From: Ignavibacteria bacterium
Lineage (GTDB): Bacteria > Bacteroidota > Ignavibacteria > Ignavibacteriales > Ignavibacteriaceae
Length of the DNA: 64,000 nt
Assembly (NCBI GenBank): GCA_017302895.1
Contig: JAFLBV010000002.1
Span: 1,054,001 to 1,118,000 of the forward strand
Direction: 5' to 3'
The position numbers and the translations under genes were made by a program. Shown one piece after another: positions 9,337 to 18,483 of the stretch. The first letter of the stretch is position 1, and every line of letters begins with the position of its first letter. Below the pieces are notes generated by a model, which saw nothing but the letters and a program-made list of their open reading frames with translations, did not search any database and was not told the origin of the DNA.

Positions 9337-10617
9337 TTATTTTTTCCCATAATCTGCATCAAGCGGAATCAGCCAGGTTGCAAAGAGACTTGGGATTGCC
9401 GTCAGTAACACAATCATGAAAAAGTTGGAATAGCCCACCGTCTCCTCCAGCCAGCCGGACCACATTCCCGGAATCATCATACCCAATGCCATAAAACCGG
9501 TGCATACAGCGTAGGAGGAAGTTTTATACTTGTTGTCGGAAACATACATCATATAGACCATGTAGGCTGCAAAGCCAAAACCGTAACCAAACTGCTCGAC
9601 AACTACCGCCACTCCGATGATCAAAATATCGTGAGGAGGTGTCGCTGCCAGATACCAGAAAGCAAGAATCGGGAGGTGCATTGCAACGAGCATGGGCCAA
9701 ATCCACCTCTTAAGTCCATGTTTCGATATCGCTATACCACCAAGAATACCACCGATGGTGAGGGCGATTATACCGGCAGTTCCATACACAACCGCGAACT
9801 GCTCGTTACTCAATCCCATTCCACTTTTCGAAACAGGGTCTTTCAGAAACGGAGCAACCATTTTCACAAGTTGAGCTTCAGGCAGACGATAAACAAGAAG
9901 GAAGAAGAGTATCAAACCAATTTTCTTCTGTTTGAAAAATCCGGAGAATGCCAGAAAAAATTCTTTAAGTTTATTTTTCCCTTCCTCGATTCTCGGTGAA
10001 TCATCAGCGGGATAAGGAAGCATAAATTTGTGGTAAACAAAGAACAGAAGGAAAAGTCCGGCTGCAATTCCGAAAACTATCATCCATGCAGGTTCAGCTT
10101 CACCTTTGAAATAATTTTTGGTGAAATAACCGGCAAAGAACACCAGAACGCCATTTCCGAATAGAGTGGCAGCCCTGTAAAAGGTGCTTCTGATTCCGAC
10201 AAAAAACGACTGTTTGTCCTTGTCCAATGCCAGCAAATAAAAACCATCTGCGGCAATATCGTGAGTTGCCGATGCAAGTGCCATCAGGGAAAGAAAAATC
10301 ATCGAGGGCCAGAAGAAATCCTCAATCGGTAGCGTAAGTGTGAAAGCCACTCCGACAAACCCGGCAGCAAGCAATCCCTGCATCGCAACCGTCCACAACC
10401 TCTTCGTTTTTACGATATCAACAATGGGACTCCAGAGTGGTTTGATAACCCACGGAAGATAAAGCCAGCTTGTAAACAGTGCTATATCAGTATTTGAGAC
10501 CCCTAAATCCTTGTACATTACGACCGAAACTGTCATCACAATCACATATGGGATGCCCTCTGCAAAATAGAGAGTGGGTATCCATGACCAGGGGTGCCTG
10601 TGTTCTTTTTTACGCAT
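9337..10617 (-). CDS. AmpG-like MFS permease (muropeptide uptake)
   Basis: Major-facilitator inner-membrane protein of 426 aa with about 12 hydrophobic segments. The start PTLYFAEGIPYVIVMTVSVV and the loop WLYLPWVIKPLWSPIVD match the AmpG branch, which imports GlcNAc-anhydroMurNAc peptides released from peptidoglycan. The second signature, ASATHDIAADGFYLLALD, is also typical of that branch. ATG at 10617 is unambiguous. Its 3' end overlaps possible starts of the GH3/beta-lactamase lipoprotein gene, so the two are almost certainly one transcript. A sugar kinase lies just upstream. Together they suggest cell-wall recycling; the transported substrate is inferred from family and context. Confidence 0.88.
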   Translation of the reverse strand: MRKKEHRHPWSWIPTLYFAEGIPYVIVMTVSVVMYKDLGVSNTDIALFTSWLYLPWVIKPLWSPIVDIVKTKRLWTVAMQGLLAAGFVGVAFTLTLPIEDFFWPSMIFLSLMALASATHDIAADGFYLLALDKDKQSFFVGIRSTFYRAATLFGNGVLVFFAGYFTKNYFKGEAEPAWMIVFGIAAGLFLLFFVYHKFMLPYPADDSPRIEEGKNKLKEFFLAFSGFFKQKKIGLILFFLLVYRLPEAQLVKMVAPFLKDPVSKSGMGLSNEQFAVVYGTAGIIALTIGGILGGIAISKHGLKRWIWPMLVAMHLPILAFWYLAATPPHDILIIGVAVVVEQFGYGFGFAAYMVYMMYVSDNKYKTSSYAVCTGFMALGMMIPGMWSGWLEETVGYSNFFMIVLLTAIPSLFATWLIPLDADYGKK

Positions 10618-10663
10618 ATTATTATTATTCCGGGTTTATATAAATTGTTAACAAATCACAAAA

Positions 10664-10699
10664 GGATGAAACTGAAACCGGTTCCGGGATTTTTCATCC
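10664..10699 (-). terminator. Hairpin followed by T run between kinase and AmpG-like gene
   Basis: On the minus strand GGATGAAA pairs with TTTCATCC across a 20-base loop and is followed by TTTTG. It sits about 17 bases after the stop of the kinase gene. It would stop or attenuate transcription between the kinase and the permease/GH3 pair. Confidence 0.5.
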
Positions 10700-10715
10700 G
10701 TGAGAAAATACTTTT

Positions 10716-11636
10716 CTAAAGTTTGCCACTTTGAGCCAGCCAGACGGCTCCCATTACAGGCGGAAAGTCCGTTTGTTTCAATTCCACCTGCGGCAGTCTT
10801 TCGGCGAGTTTTGCTTTGAACATCTCTGAAAACCTGTTTGATTTAACCAGAACACTTCCGACGAACGAGAGTCTCAAAGGCTCATCACCAAATTTAGTCA
10901 TCATAGCTCTTACATGGTCAATCAATCCGTCAGATTCTTCATCCAGAATTTTGAGGGCGATGGCATCCCCCTGACCGGCAGCTTCAACTACCAGGGGAGC
11001 AACTGATGCGATATCAAAATTATTGGTATAAACTGCCGTGATTAAATCATTCGGTTCCCTGAATCCGAATTTTTCTTCCACGAGAGTTCTTATCAGGGTA
11101 TCTTCACCTCTTCCGTCAATCGCTCTTCCGGTAGCCGTAAGACCCCTTTGCCCGAGTTTGAAGCCGCTTCCTTCGTCACCGAGAAATCTGCCAAGCCCGC
11201 CAACCCTGTAAATATCTCCACTTTGATTTTTGCCAAACATGATGGAGCCTGTACCGGCTATCAGTATGGCTCCGCTGACACCGGGAAATGCCGTTTCGAG
11301 TGCAATTCTTGCGTCAGATACGATGGAAAATTTTTTGAGGTTGATATTGTTGGAAAGGAATTTTTCAGTTACTGCTTCCTCGAGTCGCTTTGCATCCGCA
11401 ACCCTGCCGGCACCTGTGGTTCCGAGTACCGTGGCAACGAGGTCGTTGTAATTAAGCTTGTTTGTCGAAATGAAATCGTTGATAAGATTGAAAAGTGTCT
11501 CTGATACGGCTTCTACACCGTTCATCAGGAAGTTGGAGTTTCCGCCGAAACTCTCTCCAATCTTGTTATTTTGGTCGTCAAGACAAAAAAGATGTGTCTT
11601 GGTACCGCCTCCGTCTATTCCTATATAAAACTGCAT
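10716..11636 (-). CDS. BadF/BadG/BcrA/BcrD-family sugar kinase (N-acetylglucosamine/MurNAc kinase-like)
   Basis: ASKHA-fold ATPase of 306 aa that probably phosphorylates an amino sugar. Phosphate-binding loop 1 is GIDGGGTKTHLF (residues 5-16). The second loop is ILIAGTGSIMFG, and the glycine-rich segment GRFLGDEGSGFKLGQRGL is characteristic of the GlcNAc-kinase branch of this family. Clostridial MurK, which phosphorylates MurNAc and GlcNAc, belongs to the same family. The AmpG-like permease and NagZ-like GH3 protein downstream make an amino sugar from peptidoglycan the best substrate guess, but this is inference. The ATG start is clear. A hairpin separates it from the next gene. Confidence 0.85.
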   Translation of the reverse strand: MQFYIGIDGGGTKTHLFCLDDQNNKIGESFGGNSNFLMNGVEAVSETLFNLINDFISTNKLNYNDLVATVLGTTGAGRVADAKRLEEAVTEKFLSNNINLKKFSIVSDARIALETAFPGVSGAILIAGTGSIMFGKNQSGDIYRVGGLGRFLGDEGSGFKLGQRGLTATGRAIDGRGEDTLIRTLVEEKFGFREPNDLITAVYTNNFDIASVAPLVVEAAGQGDAIALKILDEESDGLIDHVRAMMTKFGDEPLRLSFVGSVLVKSNRFSEMFKAKLAERLPQVELKQTDFPPVMGAVWLAQSGKL

Positions 11637-11725
11637 CGTCTATTTTCTTATTTTTGGACAATTGTTTTTTAAATTCTTGTCTGAAAAATAAGAAATGATG
11701 GTCTCATAAAGAAATAAAGAGACAA

Positions 11726-11914
11726 TTATTCTGACATCAAATAAAAGATTCCGTATAGTGCGCTGAATAACAGGGATACCGAGATCGTTACAAGCAGAAT
11801 TTGCTTGGTTTTTTTCTTCCGTTCCTGTGCAAGGAGAAACCGGTTTGTCTCAGTGTAATCGCGCTTGTAGTCACCTTTATTTATGTCCCAGTTTTTATGA
11901 TTTGGGTCTAACAT
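11726..11914 (-). CDS. Small single-span membrane protein, function unknown
   Basis: A 62-aa reading frame with an ATG start. It has a charged N-terminal half (NHKNWDINKGDYKRDY, ERKKKTKQ) and one strong hydrophobic segment at about residues 39-59, ending MSE. The positive stretch just before the segment predicts an N-in topology. No Shine-Dalgarno match is visible upstream. It lies 90 bp before the kinase gene on the same strand and is divergent from the PLP-enzyme gene. I do not recognise a family. It is kept because composition and the clean charged/hydrophobic layout look coding. Confidence 0.5.
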   Translation of the reverse strand: MLDPNHKNWDINKGDYKRDYTETNRFLLAQERKKKTKQILLVTISVSLLFSALYGIFYLMSE

Positions 11915-12019
11915 AATATATCAATCAAAATTTGAGTGAATCAGTAGTTAATTTAACCTAAAAATCCTGATTCAGATTTAAAAGATTTTCTCGAACCCAA
12001 AATAACATACAGATTAAAA

Positions 12020-13486
12020 ATGACCAAACTTGAAGAACATTTTCTCTCTTTTCGCCGCAATACTTCCGGAAACGATGTGACCATCGACACGATTCAGGGG
12101 AAAAAGAAGCTCATCTATGCTGACTGGATAGCGAGCGGAAGACTCTACCTGCCGATCGAAGAGGCAATTGCCGGCCGGTTTGGTCCTCTCGTGGGGAACA
12201 CCCATTCCGAGTCTAACTATACAGGTTCGGTAATGACAAGGGCATATCACCATGCTCATAAAAAAATCAAAGAGCATGTGAACGCCTCGAAGAAAGATAT
12301 TATTATAACAGCCGGTTCAGGCATGACGGGCGTGATCAATAAATTTCAAAGAATTCTCGGATTAAGGGTACCTGAGTTATTGAGGAAATTTATCCACATG
12401 GAGGAGACTGTAAAGCCTGTCGTTTTTCTCACCCATATGGAGCACCATTCAAATCAGACTTCATGGCTCGAAACAATCTGCGATGTGGTGGTGGTTCCAC
12501 CCGCTGAGAACGGCCTCGTTTCTGAAGAGAACCTGATAATAGAACTCGAGAAATACCAGGACCGCCCTGTGAAATTTGGAGCTTTCAGCGCCTGTTCGAA
12601 TGTAACAGGAATTGTGACTCCATATCACAAACTCGCAAAAATCATGCATGAAGCAGGCGGATATGCTTTTATCGATTTCGCGTGTTCCGCCCCTTATGTG
12701 GATATAGACATGCACCCGGCAGACCCCGCAGAAAAACTGGATGCCATCTTCTTTTCACCCCATAAATTTCTCGGCGGACCGGGAACACCCGGCGTACTCG
12801 TTTTTGATTCGGAACTTTATCATAATACTGTGCCCGATGATCCGGGTGGAGGCACAGTCGACTGGACAAACCCCTGGGGTGAATACAGATTTGTGGATGA
12901 TATTGAAGCCAGAGAAGATGGCGGAACTCCTCCGTTTCTCCAGACAATAAAGGCTGCAATGGCGATCATGCTGAAGGAAGAGATGGGAACTGAAAACATC
13001 CTTTCCCGTGAGCATGAGATGCTTCCGGGATTCATGGAAAAACTCGAAAGAATACCCGGACTCCATATCCTTGCAGGCAACCACAGGGACAGGCTCGGTT
13101 GTGTATCATTCTATATGGATAACATCCACTATAATCTGGTTGTGAAAATTCTTAACGACAGGTATGGAATTCAGGTCAGAGGTGGTTGTTCATGCGCAGG
13201 CACTTACGGACACTATTTGTTAAATGTGGATCCCTGGATGTCCAAAAGGATCACCGAAAAAATCAGCCATGGCGACCTTTCAGAAAAGCCCGGATGGGTC
13301 CGTGTCTCGATTCATCCAACAATGACCAATGATGAAATTGATCTGATTGCCGAGGCGGTTTCCGAAATAAGGAAAAATATAGACCGGTGGTCGTCAGATT
13401 ATAAATATGACAACCACCGTAATGAATTTGTTGGTACCGGAGGCGACCCTGTCCTCGAGGTTGGTGACCTCTTCAGGTTTCGCTGA
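12020..13486 (+). CDS. Class V aminotransferase-fold PLP enzyme (cysteine desulfurase-like)
   Basis: Fold type I PLP-dependent protein of 488 aa. The Schiff-base lysine is Lys249 in FFSPHKFLGGPGT. Other family features are HMEHHSNQTSW, FSACSNVTGI and VDFACSAPY-type strands, and a C-terminal RGGCSCAGTYGHYLL segment placed where cysteine desulfurases and selenocysteine lyases carry catalytic or structural Cys. It belongs to a conserved Bacteroidetes family about 490 residues long with unassigned substrate, so desulfurase activity is only a possibility. The ATG start is clear. It is convergent with the oligopeptidase gene, whose end lies 8 bp away with no obvious terminator between. Confidence 0.85.
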   Translation: MTKLEEHFLSFRRNTSGNDVTIDTIQGKKKLIYADWIASGRLYLPIEEAIAGRFGPLVGNTHSESNYTGSVMTRAYHHAHKKIKEHVNASKKDIIITAGSGMTGVINKFQRILGLRVPELLRKFIHMEETVKPVVFLTHMEHHSNQTSWLETICDVVVVPPAENGLVSEENLIIELEKYQDRPVKFGAFSACSNVTGIVTPYHKLAKIMHEAGGYAFIDFACSAPYVDIDMHPADPAEKLDAIFFSPHKFLGGPGTPGVLVFDSELYHNTVPDDPGGGTVDWTNPWGEYRFVDDIEAREDGGTPPFLQTIKAAMAIMLKEEMGTENILSREHEMLPGFMEKLERIPGLHILAGNHRDRLGCVSFYMDNIHYNLVVKILNDRYGIQVRGGCSCAGTYGHYLLNVDPWMSKRITEKISHGDLSEKPGWVRVSIHPTMTNDEIDLIAEAVSEIRKNIDRWSSDYKYDNHRNEFVGTGGDPVLEVGDLFRFR

Positions 13487-13494
13487 CCGTCAAT

Positions 13495-15642
13495 CTATTT
13501 AGTGTAGCCCATTCTGTCAAGAATAAAAGCGTACTGGTAAGCCACTTCCTTCAATCTGGCATATCTTCCCGAGGCTCCACCATGACCGGATTCCATGTTC
13601 ATTTTCAGAATGGTTATATTGTCATCCTTCTTGAGCTCTCTTAGTTTCGCAACGAATTTTGTCGGCTCATGAAAACTTACCTGTGAGTCGTTCAACCCGC
13701 CGGTTGCCAGAATGTTGGGATATTTAACCGCTTTTACATTGTCGTAAGGCGAGTAGGACAACATGTATTTATAATACTTCTCTTCCTTTGGATTCCCCCA
13801 CTGCTCCCATTCCTGTGTGGTAAGGGGAAGTGTCTCGTCAAGCATTGTATTTATTACATCCACAAACGGGACGATAGCCAGCACAACATGGAAGAGGTCA
13901 GGACGCATGTTAACACAGGCACCCACGAGCAGTCCGCCTGCACTTCCACCCATTATTGCAAGTTTCTCCGGCTTTGTGTATTTATTGTCTACCAGATATT
14001 CTGCACAGGCGATGAAATCGGTGAATGTATTCTTTTTATTCAGCAATTTGCCATCCTCATACCACTCTTCACCGAGTTCGCTTCCGCCCCTTATCTGGGC
14101 GATGCCATAAACGAATCCACGGTCAACAAGGCTGAAAACCGACGAGTTGAAGTTTGCTTCGGTTGAAGCACCATAGGATCCGTATGAATATAAGAGTGCT
14201 GGATTACTTCCGTCTTTCTTCAAGCCCTTTTTGTAAACCACAGCCATCGGTACTTTTTTCCCGTCGGGAGCTTTTGCCCACAATCTTTCAACCGTATAAT
14301 CATCAGGATTGAATCCACTCGGAATCTCCTGAACTTTCAATTTCTTCGTCTGACCGGAAAAAACATCATACTCGAAAGTAGTCCACGGTCTGTTGAGTGA
14401 TGTGTAGGTGTACCGGATTGTTTTCGAAGTATACTCAGGTGTACCGCTCAGATTGAGAGAATAAACAGCTTCAGGGAAGTCGAGCCATCTTGAAACATAG
14501 GTGTCGAAAGTGATGGTTCTCAGCTTCCGCAATCCTTCGGTTCTCTCCTGAACCACCATAAAATTGCTAAAGACATCAAGGTTTTCAATCTTCACCTTTG
14601 GGTCATGAGCAATAAGGATATTCCATTTTGACATCGATTCGTAGCCCTTCAGTGGAGCTTCATAAATCATGGAATTCTTCGAATTGTCATCTTTGTAAAG
14701 AACAAAGAATTTAGACTTGTGTGGATAAACAGAATACTCAACATCCTTTTTACGCGGCATGAACGGTTTGAAAGTTCCTGTCGGATTGTTTGCATCGAGT
14801 AATGAAATCTCGCTTGTGGTAAAACTTCCGGAATAAAGCATCAGATAATCGTTTGTTTTGCTCTTGTAAACCGATATATTGAAAAGTTCATCCTTCTCCT
14901 CGTAAACAAGTGTTCCGTTCCCTTTTCCGAAAGCATCAGCTCTGTACAACTGGTAAGGTCTCAGAGCCTCGTTCCCTTTTACATAAAAAACGGTTTTACT
15001 GTCGTTCGCCCAGGCAAATGACTGAGTGCCCGGAACAAAAAACTCGAGGTCTTTCCCCGTCTGAAGGTCTCTGATTCTAAGATCATCCTCGGCGAAGGAA
15101 CCGGTCGTGTTGCTCGAATAAATCGCATAACGGTTGTCACTGCTTAATTCATATCCTGAAAACAGAAATGTCGGTTTTCCCTCTGCCATCTTATTTACAT
15201 CAAAAATCACTTCCTCGGGAGCATCGAGGTTCCCTTTTTTACGGCAGTGAATGTTGTATTGTTTTCCTGTTTCTGTACGGGAATAGTACCAGTAGCCATT
15301 GTCGAGGTATGGTACACTGTTGTCCTGTTCCTTTATTCTTCCCTTCATTTCATTGTATAGTGTCTCCTGCAGGACTTTAGTGTGTCCCATTACCTCATCA
15401 GCATAGGCATTTTCTGCTTCGAGATACTTTATAACCTCGGGATCCTTTTTATCCTTCATCCAGAAGTAGTTGTCGACTCTTTTATTTCCGAATTCTGTAA
15501 AAGTAACAGGTTGTTTTTTTGCCACGGGAGGTGCCGGGTAGTCTTTTTGTGTTTTGATCATTTTGGGATCGTCCTTCTTTTGGGCAGTGGTAATTCCCGT
15601 CATCAGCAGAATGACAGAAACCATCAGGATAAGATTTTTCAT
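13495..15642 (-). CDS. Secreted S9 prolyl-oligopeptidase-family protease, oligopeptidase B type
   Basis: Serine peptidase predicted to act in the periplasm. A signal peptide ends near residue 20 (LLMTGITTAQ). An N-terminal beta-propeller of about 400 residues precedes an alpha/beta-hydrolase domain. The catalytic Ser is in GGSAGGLLVGA, the Asp in the GGLNDSQVSF segment and the His in MESGHGGASGRY. The opening DNYFWMKDKKDPEVIKYLEAEN is the conserved N-terminus of oligopeptidase B-like enzymes, which cleave short peptides after basic residues. Family length of about 700 matches the 715 aa found. ATG at 15642 has GAGAAG upstream. Confidence 0.93.
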   Translation of the reverse strand: MKNLILMVSVILLMTGITTAQKKDDPKMIKTQKDYPAPPVAKKQPVTFTEFGNKRVDNYFWMKDKKDPEVIKYLEAENAYADEVMGHTKVLQETLYNEMKGRIKEQDNSVPYLDNGYWYYSRTETGKQYNIHCRKKGNLDAPEEVIFDVNKMAEGKPTFLFSGYELSSDNRYAIYSSNTTGSFAEDDLRIRDLQTGKDLEFFVPGTQSFAWANDSKTVFYVKGNEALRPYQLYRADAFGKGNGTLVYEEKDELFNISVYKSKTNDYLMLYSGSFTTSEISLLDANNPTGTFKPFMPRKKDVEYSVYPHKSKFFVLYKDDNSKNSMIYEAPLKGYESMSKWNILIAHDPKVKIENLDVFSNFMVVQERTEGLRKLRTITFDTYVSRWLDFPEAVYSLNLSGTPEYTSKTIRYTYTSLNRPWTTFEYDVFSGQTKKLKVQEIPSGFNPDDYTVERLWAKAPDGKKVPMAVVYKKGLKKDGSNPALLYSYGSYGASTEANFNSSVFSLVDRGFVYGIAQIRGGSELGEEWYEDGKLLNKKNTFTDFIACAEYLVDNKYTKPEKLAIMGGSAGGLLVGACVNMRPDLFHVVLAIVPFVDVINTMLDETLPLTTQEWEQWGNPKEEKYYKYMLSYSPYDNVKAVKYPNILATGGLNDSQVSFHEPTKFVAKLRELKKDDNITILKMNMESGHGGASGRYARLKEVAYQYAFILDRMGYTK

Positions 15643-15812
15643 GTATCTTCTCGGTTAGTAAAAAAATGATGAGAAAAATAAGCATAAATTTAAATTTTGA
15701 ACCTGTAAATATGCAGGAACGGATTTAAATAATTATAAACAGAAGGTGAAACCATTTTGGACTTTCTGATAATGCAACTTCCCTTAAATTGCGGCTTTTA
15801 TTTTAATTATTG

Positions 15813-16811
15813 ATGGAACAACCGATGTCCCTTTTTTCTTTAAGATTTCTCCTCCTCCCCGTTTCAATTTTATTATTGCAATCAGTCACCCTCGCACAGA
15901 AAGACTCGGGATATTTCGCTTCCGATGGTGAGTTCATGCGGCTTGTTGATGGCGGCACATTCAAAATGGGAGCCACTGAGAAAGAAAAATATCTTATTTC
16001 TGCATCAGTTCCTCAGCATACAGTAACCGTCTCTGACTATTACATCTCCACCACCGAAGTGTCGCTGGCAAATTTTAAAAAATTTATTGACGAAACGGGA
16101 TATAAAACCGTGGCAGAGATAATTGACTCAAGCTATATAAAAACAAAGGATGATTTTGCGTTTACTAAAGGGATTAACTGGAGACACAACGAGTGGGGGT
16201 ATCTCAGAGACAGCATGTTCAACGACTTCCCTGTCTTTCATGTAAGCTGGTACGACGCCATAGAATTTTGCAACTGGTTGAGCAAAAGAGAGGGTTTAAA
16301 TCCTGTTTACACAATCGACAGATCCACTATCGACACTTGCAATAAAAGCGAATATGACAAGCTAAAATGGAGCGTAACCTGGAACGATAATCTCCCAAAC
16401 CCCGGCTACAGGCTCCCCACTGAATCAGAGTGGGAATTCGCTGCAAGAGGCGGAAATCTGAGCAAAGGCTATTTTTACAGCGGAAGTGATGAAATGAGTG
16501 ATGTAGCCGTATCAGAAAACGAACATCTTATCTATAAAGGTTCATACCCGGTCGCAGGAAACACCCCCAACGAACTGGGTATCTACAACATGAGTTTTAA
16601 TGTGATGGAATGGTGCTGGGACTGGTATGCAGATTATAGCTCTTCACCAAAAACCAACCCAAAAGGTGCCCCCTCAGGTAACTGGCGGGTTAAGAGAGGC
16701 GGCGCATGGTACGGCCTCGGTTTCGAAGGAAAACCAGCCTACAGAAATGGCTATTCCTCAGACACCACATTTTTCTGTCAGGGCTTCAGAATAGCGAGGA
16801 GTAAAAAGTAG
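15813..16811 (+). CDS. Exported FGE/SUMF1-fold protein lacking the catalytic cysteine pair
   Basis: Formylglycine-generating-enzyme-type domain occupying nearly the whole protein after a signal peptide (LLLPVSILLLQSVTLAQ). Motifs are GGTFKMGA near residue 50, HTVTVSDYYISTTEVSLANF, FPVFHVSWYDAIEFCNWLS, GYRLPTESEWEFAARGG and the terminal QGFRIAR. True FGEs use two Cys shortly before the final GFR motif; here only one Cys (FFCQGFR) is present in that region. It is therefore probably a structural or ligand-binding member of the fold rather than a sulfatase activator. No sulfatase gene is visible nearby. The start could be ATG 15813, ATG 15825 or a TTG at 15810. Confidence 0.85.
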   Translation: MEQPMSLFSLRFLLLPVSILLLQSVTLAQKDSGYFASDGEFMRLVDGGTFKMGATEKEKYLISASVPQHTVTVSDYYISTTEVSLANFKKFIDETGYKTVAEIIDSSYIKTKDDFAFTKGINWRHNEWGYLRDSMFNDFPVFHVSWYDAIEFCNWLSKREGLNPVYTIDRSTIDTCNKSEYDKLKWSVTWNDNLPNPGYRLPTESEWEFAARGGNLSKGYFYSGSDEMSDVAVSENEHLIYKGSYPVAGNTPNELGIYNMSFNVMEWCWDWYADYSSSPKTNPKGAPSGNWRVKRGGAWYGLGFEGKPAYRNGYSSDTTFFCQGFRIARSKK

Positions 16812-16932
16812 TTTCGGAGGGAAAGCTCGTCAAGCAGGGTGATTTTCAAGATTTTTTCGATATTTTTTGCGAAAACCTCTTTTTATTTCGTATGTTTAGC
16901 CGGTTGTTGCGTTAATTTACGAAAGCCTTGAA

Positions 16933-18438
16933 ATGGCAACTTTTTTTTACCCCGACGGTGAAACATTTGAGAAACCGGAAATCACCCGAATCTACGAATT
17001 TACTGTCAAAGATTTGCCCGATGCCGTTTACTGGGTTGACAAGGATGGCAAATTCGTCTTCGTGAATCCTGCAGCATCTCTGATGTATGGCTATTCTGAA
17101 GATGAATTCTCCGCCATCAATGTTTGCGACCTGGCATCGTGCTCAATCGAGAAGTGGGCAGAAGAATTTCTTACTCTGAAAGAAGCCGGCTCCACTACCC
17201 GTGAAACCGAACAGAAGAGCAAGTCAGGATCATCAATCCCTGTTGAGGTTAAATCAAGTTATTTCGAACTCAACGGAGAAGGATACGCCTGTAATGTAGC
17301 CAAGGATCTTTCAATCCGAAAAAGGGCATTGAAGGAACTCGAAAGAAGTGAACTGAAGATGCGACAACTTCTTTTGAACAGCATTGACGCAATTCTTCTT
17401 ACAAAACCCGACGGTACAATTGAATCTGCAAATCCCAGCGCCTGCAAAATGTTTCAAAGGAGCGAGGAAGAAATTTGCAGAGTCGGAAGATCAGGCATTG
17501 TTGACATCATAGACCCCAGGTTGCCCCTCGCTCTCGAGGAAAGGGCAAAGACGGGGAAATTTTTTGGTGAACTCACGGGCCTTTTACCTGACGGAACAAA
17601 ATTTCCAATCGAGGTTGCAACCGCCTTTTATCACATCGACGGACAGCCTCATAGCAGTATGATAGTCAGGGATATCACCTTACGAAAAAAAGTTGAAGCC
17701 GAAATACAGCTAAACTCCGAAAAACTCGCTGCAATCAATTCAACGAAAGATAAATTCTTCTCGATGATTTCTCACGACCTCCGCAGCCCTTTTCATATTC
17801 TCTTAAATTTCTCTCAGATGCTCCTGGAAGATGCTGATAATTTATCCAGAGAGCAGATTAAGCACTACGCTGATACTCTTTACAAATCGATATCGAATTT
17901 ATATGGACTTCTCGAAAATCTTTTAAACTGGTCTTTGGTACAAAGAGATAAAATCTCTTTCGAACCGCAGGAGTTAAATCTTACTTTCGTTATAGATCAG
18001 GCATTCGAAATAGTCTCTACAACGGCTCTTAAAAAAGAGATAGTTTTAGTGAATGGAGTTTTGCAGGATACGCTGGTTTTTGCTGACAAAAACATGCTCA
18101 CGACAATCATTCAAAATCTCGTTTCGAACGGGATAAAGTTTAGTCACCGGGGTGGATCGATTCTGGTGACGGCTGTAAAAAGCGAAGACGAACTGGTTTT
18201 GATTGTCAGCGATAAGGGTGTCGGGATAAAAGAGTCTGACTTACAGGCATTGTTTGAACAAAACGGGAATCTTCAGACTTCCGGAACTGAACGAGAAAAG
18301 GGATCGGGTTTAGGACTCGCCCTTTGCAGGGAATTTGCAAAAAGACACGGCGGATCACTCGAGGTAATCAGTCACCCGGGAGAAGGCAGCCGGTTCTTTG
18401 TTTCATTCCCCGTGTCAAAGAATGGAAATGGTATTTGA
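16933..18438 (+). CDS. Soluble PAS-PAS sensor histidine kinase
   Basis: Two-component kinase of 501 aa with no membrane segment. PAS domain 1 lies at about residues 20-125 (DAVYWVDKDGKFVFVNPAA) and PAS domain 2 at about 140-255 (AILLTKPDGTIESANPSAC). The HisKA domain has phospho-acceptor His281 in MISHDLRSPF. The HATPase_c domain has N-box NLVSNGIKFS, G1 DKGVGIKE and G2 GSGLGLAL. No response regulator is encoded next to it, so it is an orphan kinase whose signal and partner are unknown. The ATG start follows a short leader. A hairpin directly at its stop codon serves as a terminator. Confidence 0.93.
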   Translation: MATFFYPDGETFEKPEITRIYEFTVKDLPDAVYWVDKDGKFVFVNPAASLMYGYSEDEFSAINVCDLASCSIEKWAEEFLTLKEAGSTTRETEQKSKSGSSIPVEVKSSYFELNGEGYACNVAKDLSIRKRALKELERSELKMRQLLLNSIDAILLTKPDGTIESANPSACKMFQRSEEEICRVGRSGIVDIIDPRLPLALEERAKTGKFFGELTGLLPDGTKFPIEVATAFYHIDGQPHSSMIVRDITLRKKVEAEIQLNSEKLAAINSTKDKFFSMISHDLRSPFHILLNFSQMLLEDADNLSREQIKHYADTLYKSISNLYGLLENLLNWSLVQRDKISFEPQELNLTFVIDQAFEIVSTTALKKEIVLVNGVLQDTLVFADKNMLTTIIQNLVSNGIKFSHRGGSILVTAVKSEDELVLIVSDKGVGIKESDLQALFEQNGNLQTSGTEREKGSGLGLALCREFAKRHGGSLEVISHPGEGSRFFVSFPVSKNGNGI

Positions 18439-18464
18439 AGCCCTGCCTCCGTTAACAGGGCTTT
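18438..18464. terminator. Rho-independent terminator between convergent genes
   Basis: AAGCCCTG pairs with CAGGGCTT across a 10-base loop. It starts at the last base of the histidine kinase stop codon and lies between two convergent genes, so it may serve both strands; the T run is short. Confidence 0.6.
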
Positions 18465-18483
18465 CAATCTTGAATCTGTTCGA

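Noticed and set aside
15813-16811. Annotation as a functional formylglycine-generating enzyme
   Set aside because: The cysteine pair needed for the reaction is not present near the GFR motif and no sulfatase is encoded nearby.
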